Source: an uncultured Bacteroidales bacterium (GTDB lineage Bacteria; Bacteroidota; Bacteroidia; Bacteroidales; Muribaculaceae). From it: a DNA stretch of 64,000 bases. The stretch spans positions 30,519 through 94,518 of the forward strand of contig CACZAC010000004.1 in NCBI GenBank assembly GCA_902779125.1. The letters are read 5' to 3'. The translations under genes were made by a program, and so were the position numbers. Positions within the stretch are counted from its first letter, which is position 1. Each line of letters starts with the position of its first letter. This document shows, piece after piece, positions 54,176-61,881 of this stretch. The notes below the pieces were generated by a model that was not told the origin of the DNA, made no database searches, and saw only the letters and a program-made list of their open reading frames with translations.

Positions 54176-54205
54176 TTAGACGCACAACTCACAAAAAAAT
54201 CACAC
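54176..54205 (-). promoter_or_regulatory. ECF-sigma-type promoter of the 54142-53074 operon
   Basis: On the minus strand, TGTGATTTTT (about 54205-54195) precedes TGCGTCTAA (54184-54176) with a spacer of about 13-15 nt. The -10 core is identical to that at 49801; the -35 is weaker. Confidence 0.5.
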
Positions 54206-54277
54206 AAAAATAAAAAAACTTTTCGGAAAATCGTTTGAGTTTCCCTAGCCATCTAAAACGTATCGAAAATGAAAAAG

Positions 54278-54320
54278 TTGGCACGCAATTTGCCAATGTG
54301 GGTGAAGAGTACTAATTTTG
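54278..54320 (+). promoter_or_regulatory. panC promoter region, with an overlapping sigma-54-like site
   Basis: TTTG (54289-54292), a 20-nt spacer and TAATTTTG (54313-54320) form a very good Bacteroidetes primary promoter, 33 nt before the panC ATG. The -33 box is part of TTGGCACGCAATTTGCC (54278-54294), which fits the sigma-54 consensus TGGCACG-N4-TTGC with correct spacing. The second site may be chance. Confidence 0.65.
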
Positions 54321-54353
54321 CAGTTTGAATTCACATCTTATAATTAAAGAAGA

Positions 54354-55208
54354 ATGAAGATTATCAGCAAGGTCAATGAGTTGCGCGAGGCCGTTCAGGC
54401 CTTTCGCCAGGCAGGTAAGTCAGTAGGTCTGGTGCCCACAATGGGCGCCCTGCACGAGGGTCACAAGTCGCTCATCGAGCGTGCCCGCAAGGAGAACGAC
54501 GCCCTCGTGGTGAGTTGTTTCCTCAACCCCACGCAGTTCAACAACAAGGAGGACCTGCGCACCTATCCCCGCACCGCCGAGCGCGATGCCGCCATGCTTG
54601 AGGCCTGTGGTGTTGACGTGGCTTTCATGCCCACCGTCGAGGAAATCTATCCCGAGCCCGATACCCGCGTGTTTGACCTCGGGCCCGTCCAGCAGGTGAT
54701 GGAAGGCGCCATGCGCCCCGGTCACTTCAACGGCGTGTGCCAGATTGTGAGCAAACTTTTCTCGTGGGTGATGCCCGACCGTGCCTACTTCGGCGAGAAA
54801 GACTTCCAGCAGATTGCCGTCATCCGCGCGATGATTAAGCAACTGGAATTTGATATTGATATCGTGCAGTGCCCCTGCATTCGCGAGGACGACGGTCTTG
54901 CCAAGAGCAGCCGCAACGTGCGCCTCACCCCCGAGGTGCGCAAGGTCGCCCCGCAGATTTACGCCACCTTGCAGCGCAGCCTCGAGTTTGCCAAGGACCA
55001 CACCGTTGAGCAGACTCACGACTGGGTAGTCGCCACCATCGATGCTTGGCCCGAGATGGAAACCGAGTACTTCTCCATCTGCGACGGCATCACGCTGCAG
55101 CCCGTCACCGATTGGAACGAGAGCGATTACATCGTTGGCTGCATCACCGTCTATTGCGGCGACGTGCGCGAGATTGACAACATCACCTACAAGAAGGCTA
55201 ACAATTAA
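54354..55208 (+). CDS. panC: Pantoate-beta-alanine ligase
   Basis: The 284-residue cytosolic enzyme condenses pantoate with beta-alanine, using ATP, to make pantothenate. 'VPTMGALHEGHKSLIERA' is the HIGH-type motif; 'FLNPTQFNNKEDLRTYPRT' and 'GEKDFQQIAVIRAMIKQL' (KMSKS-like region) follow, then 'SSRNVRLTPEVRK'. Length is typical. panD, which supplies the beta-alanine, follows after an 81-bp gap filled by a 7-base repeat tract. Confidence 0.97.
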   Translation: MKIISKVNELREAVQAFRQAGKSVGLVPTMGALHEGHKSLIERARKENDALVVSCFLNPTQFNNKEDLRTYPRTAERDAAMLEACGVDVAFMPTVEEIYPEPDTRVFDLGPVQQVMEGAMRPGHFNGVCQIVSKLFSWVMPDRAYFGEKDFQQIAVIRAMIKQLEFDIDIVQCPCIREDDGLAKSSRNVRLTPEVRKVAPQIYATLQRSLEFAKDHTVEQTHDWVVATIDAWPEMETEYFSICDGITLQPVTDWNESDYIVGCITVYCGDVREIDNITYKKANN

Positions 55209-55286
55209 AAACGAACCACTAAGGACTAACAACTAGAAACTAGAAACTAGGGACTAGAAACTAGAAACTCGAAACTAAAAACTGAA
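55204..55286 (+). repeat. 7-base repeat tract between panC and panD
   Basis: After the panC stop, units of the AACTAGA, AACTAGG, AACTCGA and AACTAAA types run in 7-base phase to just before the panD ATG. Confidence 0.8.
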
Positions 55287-55289
55287 GAT

Positions 55290-55652
55290 ATGTACATCCA
55301 GGTCATGAAATCCAAGATTCACCGTGTCACGGTGACCGATGCCAACCTCAACTATATCGGTAGCATCACCATTGATCAGGACCTCATGGATGCCGCCGGC
55401 ATCATCGAGGGCGAGCGCGTGTATATCGTTGACGTGAACAACGGTGAACGTCTGGACACATATACCATCGCCGGGGAGCGAGGCAGCGGCACCATCTGCC
55501 TGAACGGCGCTGCGGCACGCAAGGTCGAAGTGGGCGACATTGTCATCATCATGGCTTATGCCATCGTCACCCCCGAGGAGGGACGCGAGTTCAAGCCTCA
55601 AATCGTCTTCCCCGACACGGCGACCAACAAGCTGATTAAGAAAAAGAAATAA
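55290..55652 (+). CDS. panD: Aspartate 1-decarboxylase
   Basis: The 120-residue proenzyme decarboxylates aspartate to beta-alanine for pantothenate synthesis. The self-cleavage site is Gly-Ser in 'NYIGSITID' (Ser near residue 26), which becomes the pyruvoyl group. '[17 protein letters not shown]' and 'NGAAARK' are standard. It forms a functional pair with panC. The start at 55290 gives an N-terminus like other PanD proteins. Confidence 0.97.
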   Translation: MYIQVMKSKIHRVTVTDANLNYIGSITIDQDLMDAAGIIEGERVYIVDVNNGERLDTYTIAGERGSGTICLNGAAARKVEVGDIVIIMAYAIVTPEEGREFKPQIVFPDTATNKLIKKKK

Positions 55653-55718
55653 TATATTTTAACATTCCCGCTCCACCTCTGGAATGTCATCTGCGAAATA
55701 ATAAAAACCTCAATTATA

Positions 55719-57068
55719 ATGTTTGAAAATTTATCAGAGAAACTCGAACGGTCATTTAAAGTCCTGAAAGGACAAGGCCGCATCACCGAAATCAATGTAG
55801 CATCTACCCTTAAGGAAGTGCGCCGTGCGCTCGTTGACGCCGACGTGAGCTATCCTGTCGCCAAGAAGTTTGTCGACGACGTCAAGGCCAAGGCTATGGG
55901 CCAGAACGTCATCAATGCCGTCAACCCCAGCCAGATGATGGTCAAGATTGTCCATGACGAGCTGGCAGAACTCATGGGTGGACAAGAAGCCTCTTTCAGC
56001 GTCGAGGGCAACCCTGCCGTCATCCTGATGTCGGGTCTGCAAGGTTCCGGTAAAACCACTTTCACCGGAAAACTCGCCAACCGCCTGAAAAACGGCAAGG
56101 AAAAACGCAAACCGTTGCTCGTCGCCTGTGACGTTTACCGTCCCGCTGCTATCGAGCAGTTGAAGACCATCGCCGAGCAAATCGAGGTGCCCGTCTATAG
56201 CGAGCCCGAGAGCAAAGACCCCGTCGCCATCGCGCTGCACGCCATTGAGCATGCCAAGCAGCAGGGCTACGACCTGGTGATTGTCGATACCGCAGGTCGT
56301 CTCGCCGTTGACGAGGCGATGATGGTTGAGATTAAGGCCATCAAGGACGCCATCCACCCCAACGAGACGTTGTTTGTAGTCGACTCGATGACCGGTCAGG
56401 ATGCAGTGAATACCGCTAAGGCCTTCAACGACCGTCTGGACTTTGACGGCGTAGTGCTCACAAAGCTCGACGGTGACACCCGTGGCGGTGCCGCCCTGTC
56501 AATCCGTGCCGTCGTTGACAAGCCCATCAAGTTCGTGGGTATCGGCGAGAAGATGACCGACCTTGACCCGTTCCGTCCCGCAGGTATGGCCGACCGCATC
56601 CTGGGCATGGGCGACATCGTGTCGTTCGTGGACCGCATGCAGCAGCAGTATGATGAGGCCGAAGCCGAGAAGCTCGAGAAGAAAATCAAGCAGAACAAGT
56701 TTGACTTCGACGACTTCATGAAGCAAATCAAGCAAATCAAGAAGATGGGTAACCTCAAGAGCCTGGCATCGATGATTCCCGGCGTGGGCAAAGCCATCAA
56801 GGACATCGATATCCCCGATGACGCTTTCAAGGGCGTGGAGGCCATTATCGGCTCTATGACTCCTCAAGAGCGTTCCAATCCCGACATCATCGACGCCAGC
56901 CGCCGCAAGCGCATCGCTGCGGGCAGTGGCACCAGCGTTGAAGAGGTCAACCGACTGATGAAACAGTTCCTGTCGATGCGCAAGGTGATGCACCAGGTAT
57001 CGACCAATCCCATGCAGATGATGCGCTCGGCTAAGGCTCAAGCCAAAGCCGCCAAGCGCGGACGCTAA
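55719..57068 (+). CDS. ffh: Signal recognition particle protein Ffh
   Basis: The 449-residue SRP GTPase targets nascent membrane proteins to the translocon. It has the N domain, a GTPase domain with P-loop 'GLQGSGKTTFTGKLA', 'DVYRPAAIEQL', 'VDTAGRLAVD' and 'TKLDGDTRGGAALS', and the Met-rich M domain from about residue 325. All motifs are complete and the length is normal. It lies after panD in the same orientation without a strong terminator between. Confidence 0.97.
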   Translation: MFENLSEKLERSFKVLKGQGRITEINVASTLKEVRRALVDADVSYPVAKKFVDDVKAKAMGQNVINAVNPSQMMVKIVHDELAELMGGQEASFSVEGNPAVILMSGLQGSGKTTFTGKLANRLKNGKEKRKPLLVACDVYRPAAIEQLKTIAEQIEVPVYSEPESKDPVAIALHAIEHAKQQGYDLVIVDTAGRLAVDEAMMVEIKAIKDAIHPNETLFVVDSMTGQDAVNTAKAFNDRLDFDGVVLTKLDGDTRGGAALSIRAVVDKPIKFVGIGEKMTDLDPFRPAGMADRILGMGDIVSFVDRMQQQYDEAEAEKLEKKIKQNKFDFDDFMKQIKQIKKMGNLKSLASMIPGVGKAIKDIDIPDDAFKGVEAIIGSMTPQERSNPDIIDASRRKRIAAGSGTSVEEVNRLMKQFLSMRKVMHQVSTNPMQMMRSAKAQAKAAKRGR

Positions 57069-57083
57069 TCATCGCCAATCCAC

Positions 57084-57158
57084 CTCACGCTAAGGCGCTA
57101 AGACGCAAAGTATTGTTTTTATTATCATACATCTTAGCGACTTCGCGGCTTAGCGTGG
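57084..57158. repeat. CACGCTAAG/CTTAGCGTG inverted repeat with CTAAGNCG-type units
   Basis: CACGCTAAG (57086-57094) pairs with CTTAGCGTG (57149-57157). The left arm continues as 8-base units (CTAAGGCG, CTAAGACG). It lies between ffh and the CapA-like gene. A related stretch (CTAAGCCACTAAGGCG) is at about 48793-48808. Confidence 0.6.
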
Positions 57159-57177
57159 GGTCAAGATATCAAGAATC

Positions 57178-58239
57178 ATGAATCTGTTGTCGATACTGAT
57201 GCTCTCAATCGTGTCGCTGCTCCAGAGCAACCACACGGTCAACCTGATGTTTGTCGGCGACGCCATGCAGCACGCTCCCCAAATCACGGCAGCGCAACAG
57301 CCTGATGGCACTTACGACTACACACCGTGTTTCCAATATCTGGCCGACGACATCACCTGGGCCGACCTTGCTGTAGTCAATCTGGAATGTCCGCTGGGCG
57401 GTAAGCCCTTTACGGGCTATCCCTGCTTCAGCGCTCCCGACAGCTACGCCCAGCGCCTGAAGGACGTCGGCTTCGACCTGTTTCTCACCGCCAACAACCA
57501 CTGTCTGGACCGCCGTGACAAGGGATTGGTGCGCACTTGCCAGACGTTGGACTCGCTAGGCATTAGCCACATCGGCACCTACCGCAACCAGCATGAACGC
57601 GACCAACGCATCCCTTACATGATTAATGTCAAGGGCATGAAAATCGCCTTTTTGGACTACACCTACGGCACCAACGGCATTCCCATCCAGGGCAACGTCA
57701 TCGTCGATTTCATTGACCAGCAACTGATTGCCGACGATATCGCACGGGCGCGGGAACGCGGGGCACACGCCATCTGCGTGAACCTGCATTGGGGCATTGA
57801 GTACCAGCTCAAACCTGTCGCCTCACAGCGCACCCTAGCCGACTGGCTCGTATCCCAAGGCGTGGACCTCATCATCGGCGGGCATCCCCATGTAGTCGAG
57901 CCGATGGAAATGCGTTACAGCAAGGAATATGACAAAAAGGTACTGCTCGTGTACAGCATGGGCAACTTCATCAGCAACCAGAGCGACATCGACTGCCGAG
58001 GTGGCGCCATGGTCAAAGTGTCGTTACGGATGGAAAACGGACGTGCAGTTGTCGTGGAACCGCGTTACAAGCTCTTCTTCGTCCAGAAACCCGTCAGCCG
58101 AGGACAAAACTACGTCATCATCCCCGAGGCCCGTCCCGACCTCCTGCGGCCTGATAGCAAGGGAGAATTCACCCGATTCATGCAGCGCACCCACGACCTG
58201 GTAATGAGCCACAACATCGACGTCCCCCAAGAGCAATAG
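57178..58239 (+). CDS. CapA family protein (poly-gamma-glutamate synthesis-like)
   Basis: The 353-residue protein has a short signal-like N-terminus and the CapA metallophosphatase-like fold: 'VNLMFVGDAMQHAP', 'DLAVVNLECPLGG', 'FDLFLTANNHCLDR', 'NLHWGIEYQ' and 'DLIIGGHPHVVEPME'. All the metal-binding His, Asp and Asn motifs are present. CapA/PgsA homologues act in export or anchoring of poly-gamma-glutamate, but isolated copies like this occur widely and the role is uncertain. There is no capBC nearby. Confidence 0.9.
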   Translation: MNLLSILMLSIVSLLQSNHTVNLMFVGDAMQHAPQITAAQQPDGTYDYTPCFQYLADDITWADLAVVNLECPLGGKPFTGYPCFSAPDSYAQRLKDVGFDLFLTANNHCLDRRDKGLVRTCQTLDSLGISHIGTYRNQHERDQRIPYMINVKGMKIAFLDYTYGTNGIPIQGNVIVDFIDQQLIADDIARARERGAHAICVNLHWGIEYQLKPVASQRTLADWLVSQGVDLIIGGHPHVVEPMEMRYSKEYDKKVLLVYSMGNFISNQSDIDCRGGAMVKVSLRMENGRAVVVEPRYKLFFVQKPVSRGQNYVIIPEARPDLLRPDSKGEFTRFMQRTHDLVMSHNIDVPQEQ

Positions 58240-58261
58240 CTCCCGATTATTCCCAGTTATT

Positions 58262-58391
58262 CCCGCGACAGGGTCAACTATGCCGCGGCTCCAAGCTTCA
58301 CAGCCATCCCCGCGACAGGGTCGACTATGCCGCGGCTCCAAGCCACACAGCCATCCCCGCGACAGGGTCAACTATGCCGCGGCTCCCGCCG
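58262..58391. repeat. 47-bp tandem repeat, nearly three copies
   Basis: Units begin at about 58262, 58309 and 58356 with an exact 47-base period. Each contains CGCGACAGGGTCAACTATGC (one C/T-type change in the second unit) and CCGCGGCTC. The third is cut short and followed by CCGCCGCGGCC. It is GC-rich and lies between convergent genes. Confidence 0.85.
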
Positions 58392-58411
58392 CGGCCCCAA
58401 GTCACTCCCGG

Positions 58412-58726
58412 TCAAGACTTCTTGCACCAGGTGTTGGCGATGATGATGCCTGCAACACAGCCAATGAGCAGGACAGGCAGTCCTGCCAGCGAAATGACCG
58501 CACTGTCACCAATCAGAACCGCAAACCAGATAAATGCCGTAGTAAACAATATCATGGCAGCAACAACCGCCCTCAATCGCTTCATGTTGAACTGTTTGCG
58601 TTCCTCTTCCTTCGCCGTGTTGTAACCAGCTATCAGCCCATCTCCATGGCCCGTCAAGATAACGACAGCCAGCACGACCATCAGCAGGGTAACTGACGAT
58701 AACATGATAATCTCTATCGTGTCCAT
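58412..58726 (-). CDS. DUF3784 family membrane protein
   Basis: The 104-residue protein has three membrane helices and the DUF3784 phrase 'GHGDGLIAGYNTAKEEERKQ' after the first. It is a small inner-membrane family of unknown function common in Firmicutes and Bacteroidetes. It lies just after trxB (13 bp) in the same orientation. Confidence 0.88.
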   Translation of the reverse strand: MDTIEIIMLSSVTLLMVVLAVVILTGHGDGLIAGYNTAKEEERKQFNMKRLRAVVAAMILFTTAFIWFAVLIGDSAVISLAGLPVLLIGCVAGIIIANTWCKKS

Positions 58727-58739
58727 ACTGGTATTTTTT

Positions 58740-59666
58740 TTAGGATAAGAACTGTTTCACGTCGATGGCGGCGCGGCAGCCTCCGGCGGCGGCGACGATG
58801 GCCTGGCGGTAGTGCGGGTCGGCAACGTCACCGGCAGCGAATACGCCCTCGACATTGGTTGCGGTATTGTGGCCCGTGAGCTTGATGTAGCCCTGTTCGT
58901 CGAGGTCAACCTGTCCGCCCAGGAAGTCGGTATTGGGACGATGGCCGATGGCGAGGAAGAAGCCGTCGATGGCTATATCGAACAGTTCCTCCTTGTCGGT
59001 GCCCTTGAAGCGCACCAGATGGGCACCCTCCACGCCGTTGTCACCAAAGAGACCCACGGTGTTGGTGTTGAACAGGATTTCTATCTTCTCGTTCTCCTTG
59101 ACGCGTTGCTGCATCGCCTCGCTGGCACGCAGGTAGTCCTTGCGCACGATGAGATAGACCTTGCTGGCGAGATGGCTCAGGTAATCGGCCTCTTCACAGG
59201 CTGTATCACCGCCACCCACGACAGCCACGACCTTCTTGCGGTAGAAGAAGCCGTCGCACGTCGCACAGGCCGAAACGCCCTGACCCGCATATTTCGTCTC
59301 ATCGGGCAGGCCCAGATACTTGGCAGTGGCACCCGTAGCCACGATGATGGTGTCGGCTGTCATTTGCTCTCCACCGTCGAGGGTAACGAGGAAGGGACGC
59401 TGCCTCATATCGATGGCAGCCACGAGGCCTGATTTCATCTTGGCACCCAGATTCACCGCCTGCTGGCGCATATTCTCCATCAGTTGGAAGCCGTCAACAC
59501 CCTCGGGGAAACCCGGGAAATTTTCAATCGTGGTCGTCTGGGTCAACTGGCCGCCCACCTGCAGGCCCTCGATGAGCAAGCAGTCGATGGCCGAGCGTAC
59601 CAAATATATCGCTGCGGTATATCCGGCAGGACCGGAGCCGATAATCAAACACTGTGTATGGTTCAT
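58740..59666 (-). CDS. trxB: Thioredoxin-disulfide reductase
   Basis: The 308-residue flavoenzyme reduces thioredoxin with NADPH. An FAD motif 'IIGSGPAGYTAAIYL' opens the protein, the redox-active pair is in 'CATCDGFF', the NADPH motif is 'VVGGGDTACEEADYL' and the C-terminal FAD contact is 'GVFAAGDVAD'. All are intact. Reductant may reach the TlpA-like proteins encoded upstream only through membrane carriers, so the closeness is not proof of a shared pathway. Confidence 0.96.
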   Translation of the reverse strand: MNHTQCLIIGSGPAGYTAAIYLVRSAIDCLLIEGLQVGGQLTQTTTIENFPGFPEGVDGFQLMENMRQQAVNLGAKMKSGLVAAIDMRQRPFLVTLDGGEQMTADTIIVATGATAKYLGLPDETKYAGQGVSACATCDGFFYRKKVVAVVGGGDTACEEADYLSHLASKVYLIVRKDYLRASEAMQQRVKENEKIEILFNTNTVGLFGDNGVEGAHLVRFKGTDKEELFDIAIDGFFLAIGHRPNTDFLGGQVDLDEQGYIKLTGHNTATNVEGVFAAGDVADPHYRQAIVAAAGGCRAAIDVKQFLS

Positions 59667-59691
59667 TTTGTTTTAATATTTTAAAATTCTG

Positions 59692-60522
59692 TTACTTTCT
59701 ATTCTTCTTACGTTTATGGCCTTTCTTATTGGAGGCTGCTTTTTTACTATAGTATTTGTCCATTGCCTCAATTCTCTTGAACATGTTCCGCGAATGCTCA
59801 TCATCTATAACCTCGTACAAGGAGTCAAGATCCTCTTGGTCAATACCAACCATTTCCATTTTGGCATTAAACTTTTCAAGTTCCTTGTCCGAAATCCCCA
59901 TGATACGCTTATTCAACTCATTGGCAGTCTTAAGACGATTGATTATTACAGCCGAACAAGTCATATAATAGTCGACGTCAATCTGAAGCAAGTCATCCAG
60001 TGGCAGAAAATCAATTTTTTCATTGGGACTAATCCTCTTGTGTAGAGCATCAATAACCTCCTCCTGGTACTCGGCTCGAATGATATAACAACCGCTCACG
60101 TTGTCGATGAAGTCCACCCTGCCAATCGTGCTCCAAGTATCCACGTTGGTAGTGAAGATGCGTTCGGTCGTTTCGGCAAATTTCACTTCATCGGGGTCCA
60201 TGCTTGTCAGTTCAATATTTGCGAGCTCTATAGGACTGTCATACTTTCCTTCGAATATCGTGAGTTGCAAGTCACCGAAAGCCTTAATGATGCTATCGAC
60301 CTTCTCCATTCGCTGAATGGTCTCATCGATGTCATGGATAATCATCAATGCCATCCGGTGCTGAGATTTCTTCTTTTGATGCTGCTCTATCAGATAGGCT
60401 GTGCCAAACGTGAGCACAATCGAGATGCTGGTGGCGAGAATCGTCATCAGCAACTCCTTCACCCAATATTTTTTTGATTGAATCTTTTTGCCGAACTTGG
60501 GCATTCTGACTTTGACGTTCAT
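59692..60522 (-). CDS. Membrane-anchored protein of unknown function
   Basis: The 276-residue product has a basic N-terminus, one membrane helix (about 24-46, 'LLMTILATSISIVLTFGTAY') and a helical extracytoplasmic domain, ending in a Lys-rich tail ('KKAASNKKGHKRKKNRK'). This layout resembles DUF6090-like Bacteroidetes proteins, but the match is weak. It starts after a 54-bp gap that carries a 7-base repeat tract behind the TlpA-like gene. Confidence 0.75.
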   Translation of the reverse strand: MNVKVRMPKFGKKIQSKKYWVKELLMTILATSISIVLTFGTAYLIEQHQKKKSQHRMALMIIHDIDETIQRMEKVDSIIKAFGDLQLTIFEGKYDSPIELANIELTSMDPDEVKFAETTERIFTTNVDTWSTIGRVDFIDNVSGCYIIRAEYQEEVIDALHKRISPNEKIDFLPLDDLLQIDVDYYMTCSAVIINRLKTANELNKRIMGISDKELEKFNAKMEMVGIDQEDLDSLYEVIDDEHSRNMFKRIEAMDKYYSKKAASNKKGHKRKKNRK

Positions 60523-60527
60523 CTTCA

Positions 60528-60580
60528 GTTCTCAGTTTTCAATCAATAGCGTCCAACTATTAATATAATCTATTAACTAT
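60528..60580 (-). repeat. 7-base repeat tract between the TlpA-like and unknown membrane protein genes
   Basis: On the minus strand, TAGTTAATAG (which includes the TlpA-like stop codon) and TTAATAGTTGG are followed by a spacer and GAAAACTGAGAACTGAAG, ending at the next ATG. The order of blocks is the same as after ettA. Confidence 0.7.
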
Positions 60581-61710
60581 TTCAGCACCTCATCCAGGTA
60601 CCCATAGAAGGCAGGATCCTCGCCCACGATGGTTTTGACCACCTTTCCCTCGGGGTTGATGATGACCTTGGTGGGGAAGCCACGCACAGCGTACAATTCC
60701 ACGGGGTTGTCACCCTTTTCCTTGTCCCAATAGACATGCAACCAGGGTATCTCGTGCTTGGCGACAGCGTTTTTCCACTTCTCGACCGTGTCGTTGCAGT
60801 CCACACCCAGAATCTCCAGTTTGTCCTGATATTTGGCATAGTACTCCTTCATTTTGGGCATGCCCTTGATGCACCAGCTGCACCATGACCCCCAGAAATC
60901 GAGAATCACCCACTTGCCACGTAGCGAGCTCAGTGCCAGCGGCTGGCCGTTGATGTCGTTGAGCGTGAAGTCGGGGGCCAAATTTCCCTCTAGTCCCTCC
61001 TGGACCGCCTGATTGGCTTTTTCCTTCTCGATAGCGGCAAGAATGCCCTTGTACATGTTGGCGGCAACGCTGCCACGGGCACGCTCCGTCAGCAACGCCT
61101 CACCCTCCTTAATGTGGTCGGCATCTTCGCCCAAATCGGAGAGCAGCATAGCCGATGCGTCAGCATCAGGATGAGCCTTGACATAGCCCAATACAGCATC
61201 GGCAAGAGCCTGTTCCAGAGCGGGATATTTCTCCTCAAACTCTTTGTCTATCTCCTCTTTGGGGACTCCTTGAATAAACTTGTTCTGGCATTCCTTCACG
61301 AAGGCACGAGCCGCCTCTTGAGGAGCCTTAATCAGATTGGAGGCCTCATTGTAGTCGCGATAGAACTGTGAGCCGCCCATGGTGTAATCTTCGCCCTCGC
61401 CCTCGATGACCGCAAGCTCACCAGGCAAAGCTGGAATGGCAAACCCATTGTCAGGACTCAATTGGCCATCTTTCAGGCCGAACACATAGAGCATCGCTGC
61501 ATCATCCAGGTCAAATGCCATGTCAATCTTGTCACTATCGATAGCACGACTCTCCTGAAGCAGCATTTCACCGCTGGCATCAACGAGAAAGACGCGCACC
61601 GAGTCGCCCAGCCCCTTGTAAGTGCCGCTCACCGTTAATTTACCACTCTGCGCCATCATGCCCAGCGCCATCATGCCCGCAAGCATGGACAATAAAAACT
61701 TCTTCATCAT
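60577..61710 (-). CDS. TlpA-like thiol-disulfide oxidoreductase with DUF4369
   Basis: The start is placed at ATG 61710 (MMKKFLLSMLAGMMALGMMA), a signal peptide; the frame to 61785 crosses the promoter. The 377-residue exported protein has an N-terminal DUF4369 beta domain ('LTVSGTYKGLGDSVRVFLVD'), a helical middle and a C-terminal thioredoxin fold with WCSWC and 'GFPTKVIINPEGKV'. The active-site pair is an unusual CSWC rather than CGPC. It probably reduces or isomerises disulfides in the periplasm. The stop codon TAG is in the first unit of a 7-base repeat. Confidence 0.9.
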   Translation of the reverse strand: MMKKFLLSMLAGMMALGMMAQSGKLTVSGTYKGLGDSVRVFLVDASGEMLLQESRAIDSDKIDMAFDLDDAAMLYVFGLKDGQLSPDNGFAIPALPGELAVIEGEGEDYTMGGSQFYRDYNEASNLIKAPQEAARAFVKECQNKFIQGVPKEEIDKEFEEKYPALEQALADAVLGYVKAHPDADASAMLLSDLGEDADHIKEGEALLTERARGSVAANMYKGILAAIEKEKANQAVQEGLEGNLAPDFTLNDINGQPLALSSLRGKWVILDFWGSWCSWCIKGMPKMKEYYAKYQDKLEILGVDCNDTVEKWKNAVAKHEIPWLHVYWDKEKGDNPVELYAVRGFPTKVIINPEGKVVKTIVGEDPAFYGYLDEVLK

Positions 61711-61744
61711 CGTAATGATTATCTTTTTGAATGATTTACCGTGG

Positions 61745-61776
61745 CAAAGGTAATAATAATCACACTGAAATACAAA
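61745..61776 (-). promoter_or_regulatory. Promoter of the 61710 TlpA-like gene
   Basis: On the minus strand, TTTG (61776-61773), a 20-nt spacer and TACCTTTG (61752-61745) match the Bacteroidetes consensus. The leader is about 30 nt. Confidence 0.75.
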
Positions 61777-61811
61777 ATCTTTCAAGAAAACTAACAGCTA
61801 TCCTTATTCAA

Positions 61812-61844
61812 GATTCGGGTGGCTGGTTAACAGTCACCCGAACC
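61812..61844 (-). terminator. Hairpin after the 61882-63078 gene
   Basis: TTCGGGTG (61814-61821) pairs with CACCCGAA (61835-61842). The T tail is poor in the minus direction, so it may be a weak terminator or stability hairpin. Confidence 0.5.
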
Positions 61845-61881
61845 AAAGAACATAACTTGAATTTTAGGAATACTGCATGAA

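Noticed and set aside
58262-58391. A CRISPR array
   Set aside because: The 47-base period is one continuous repeated sequence without variable spacers, there are under three copies and no cas gene is near.
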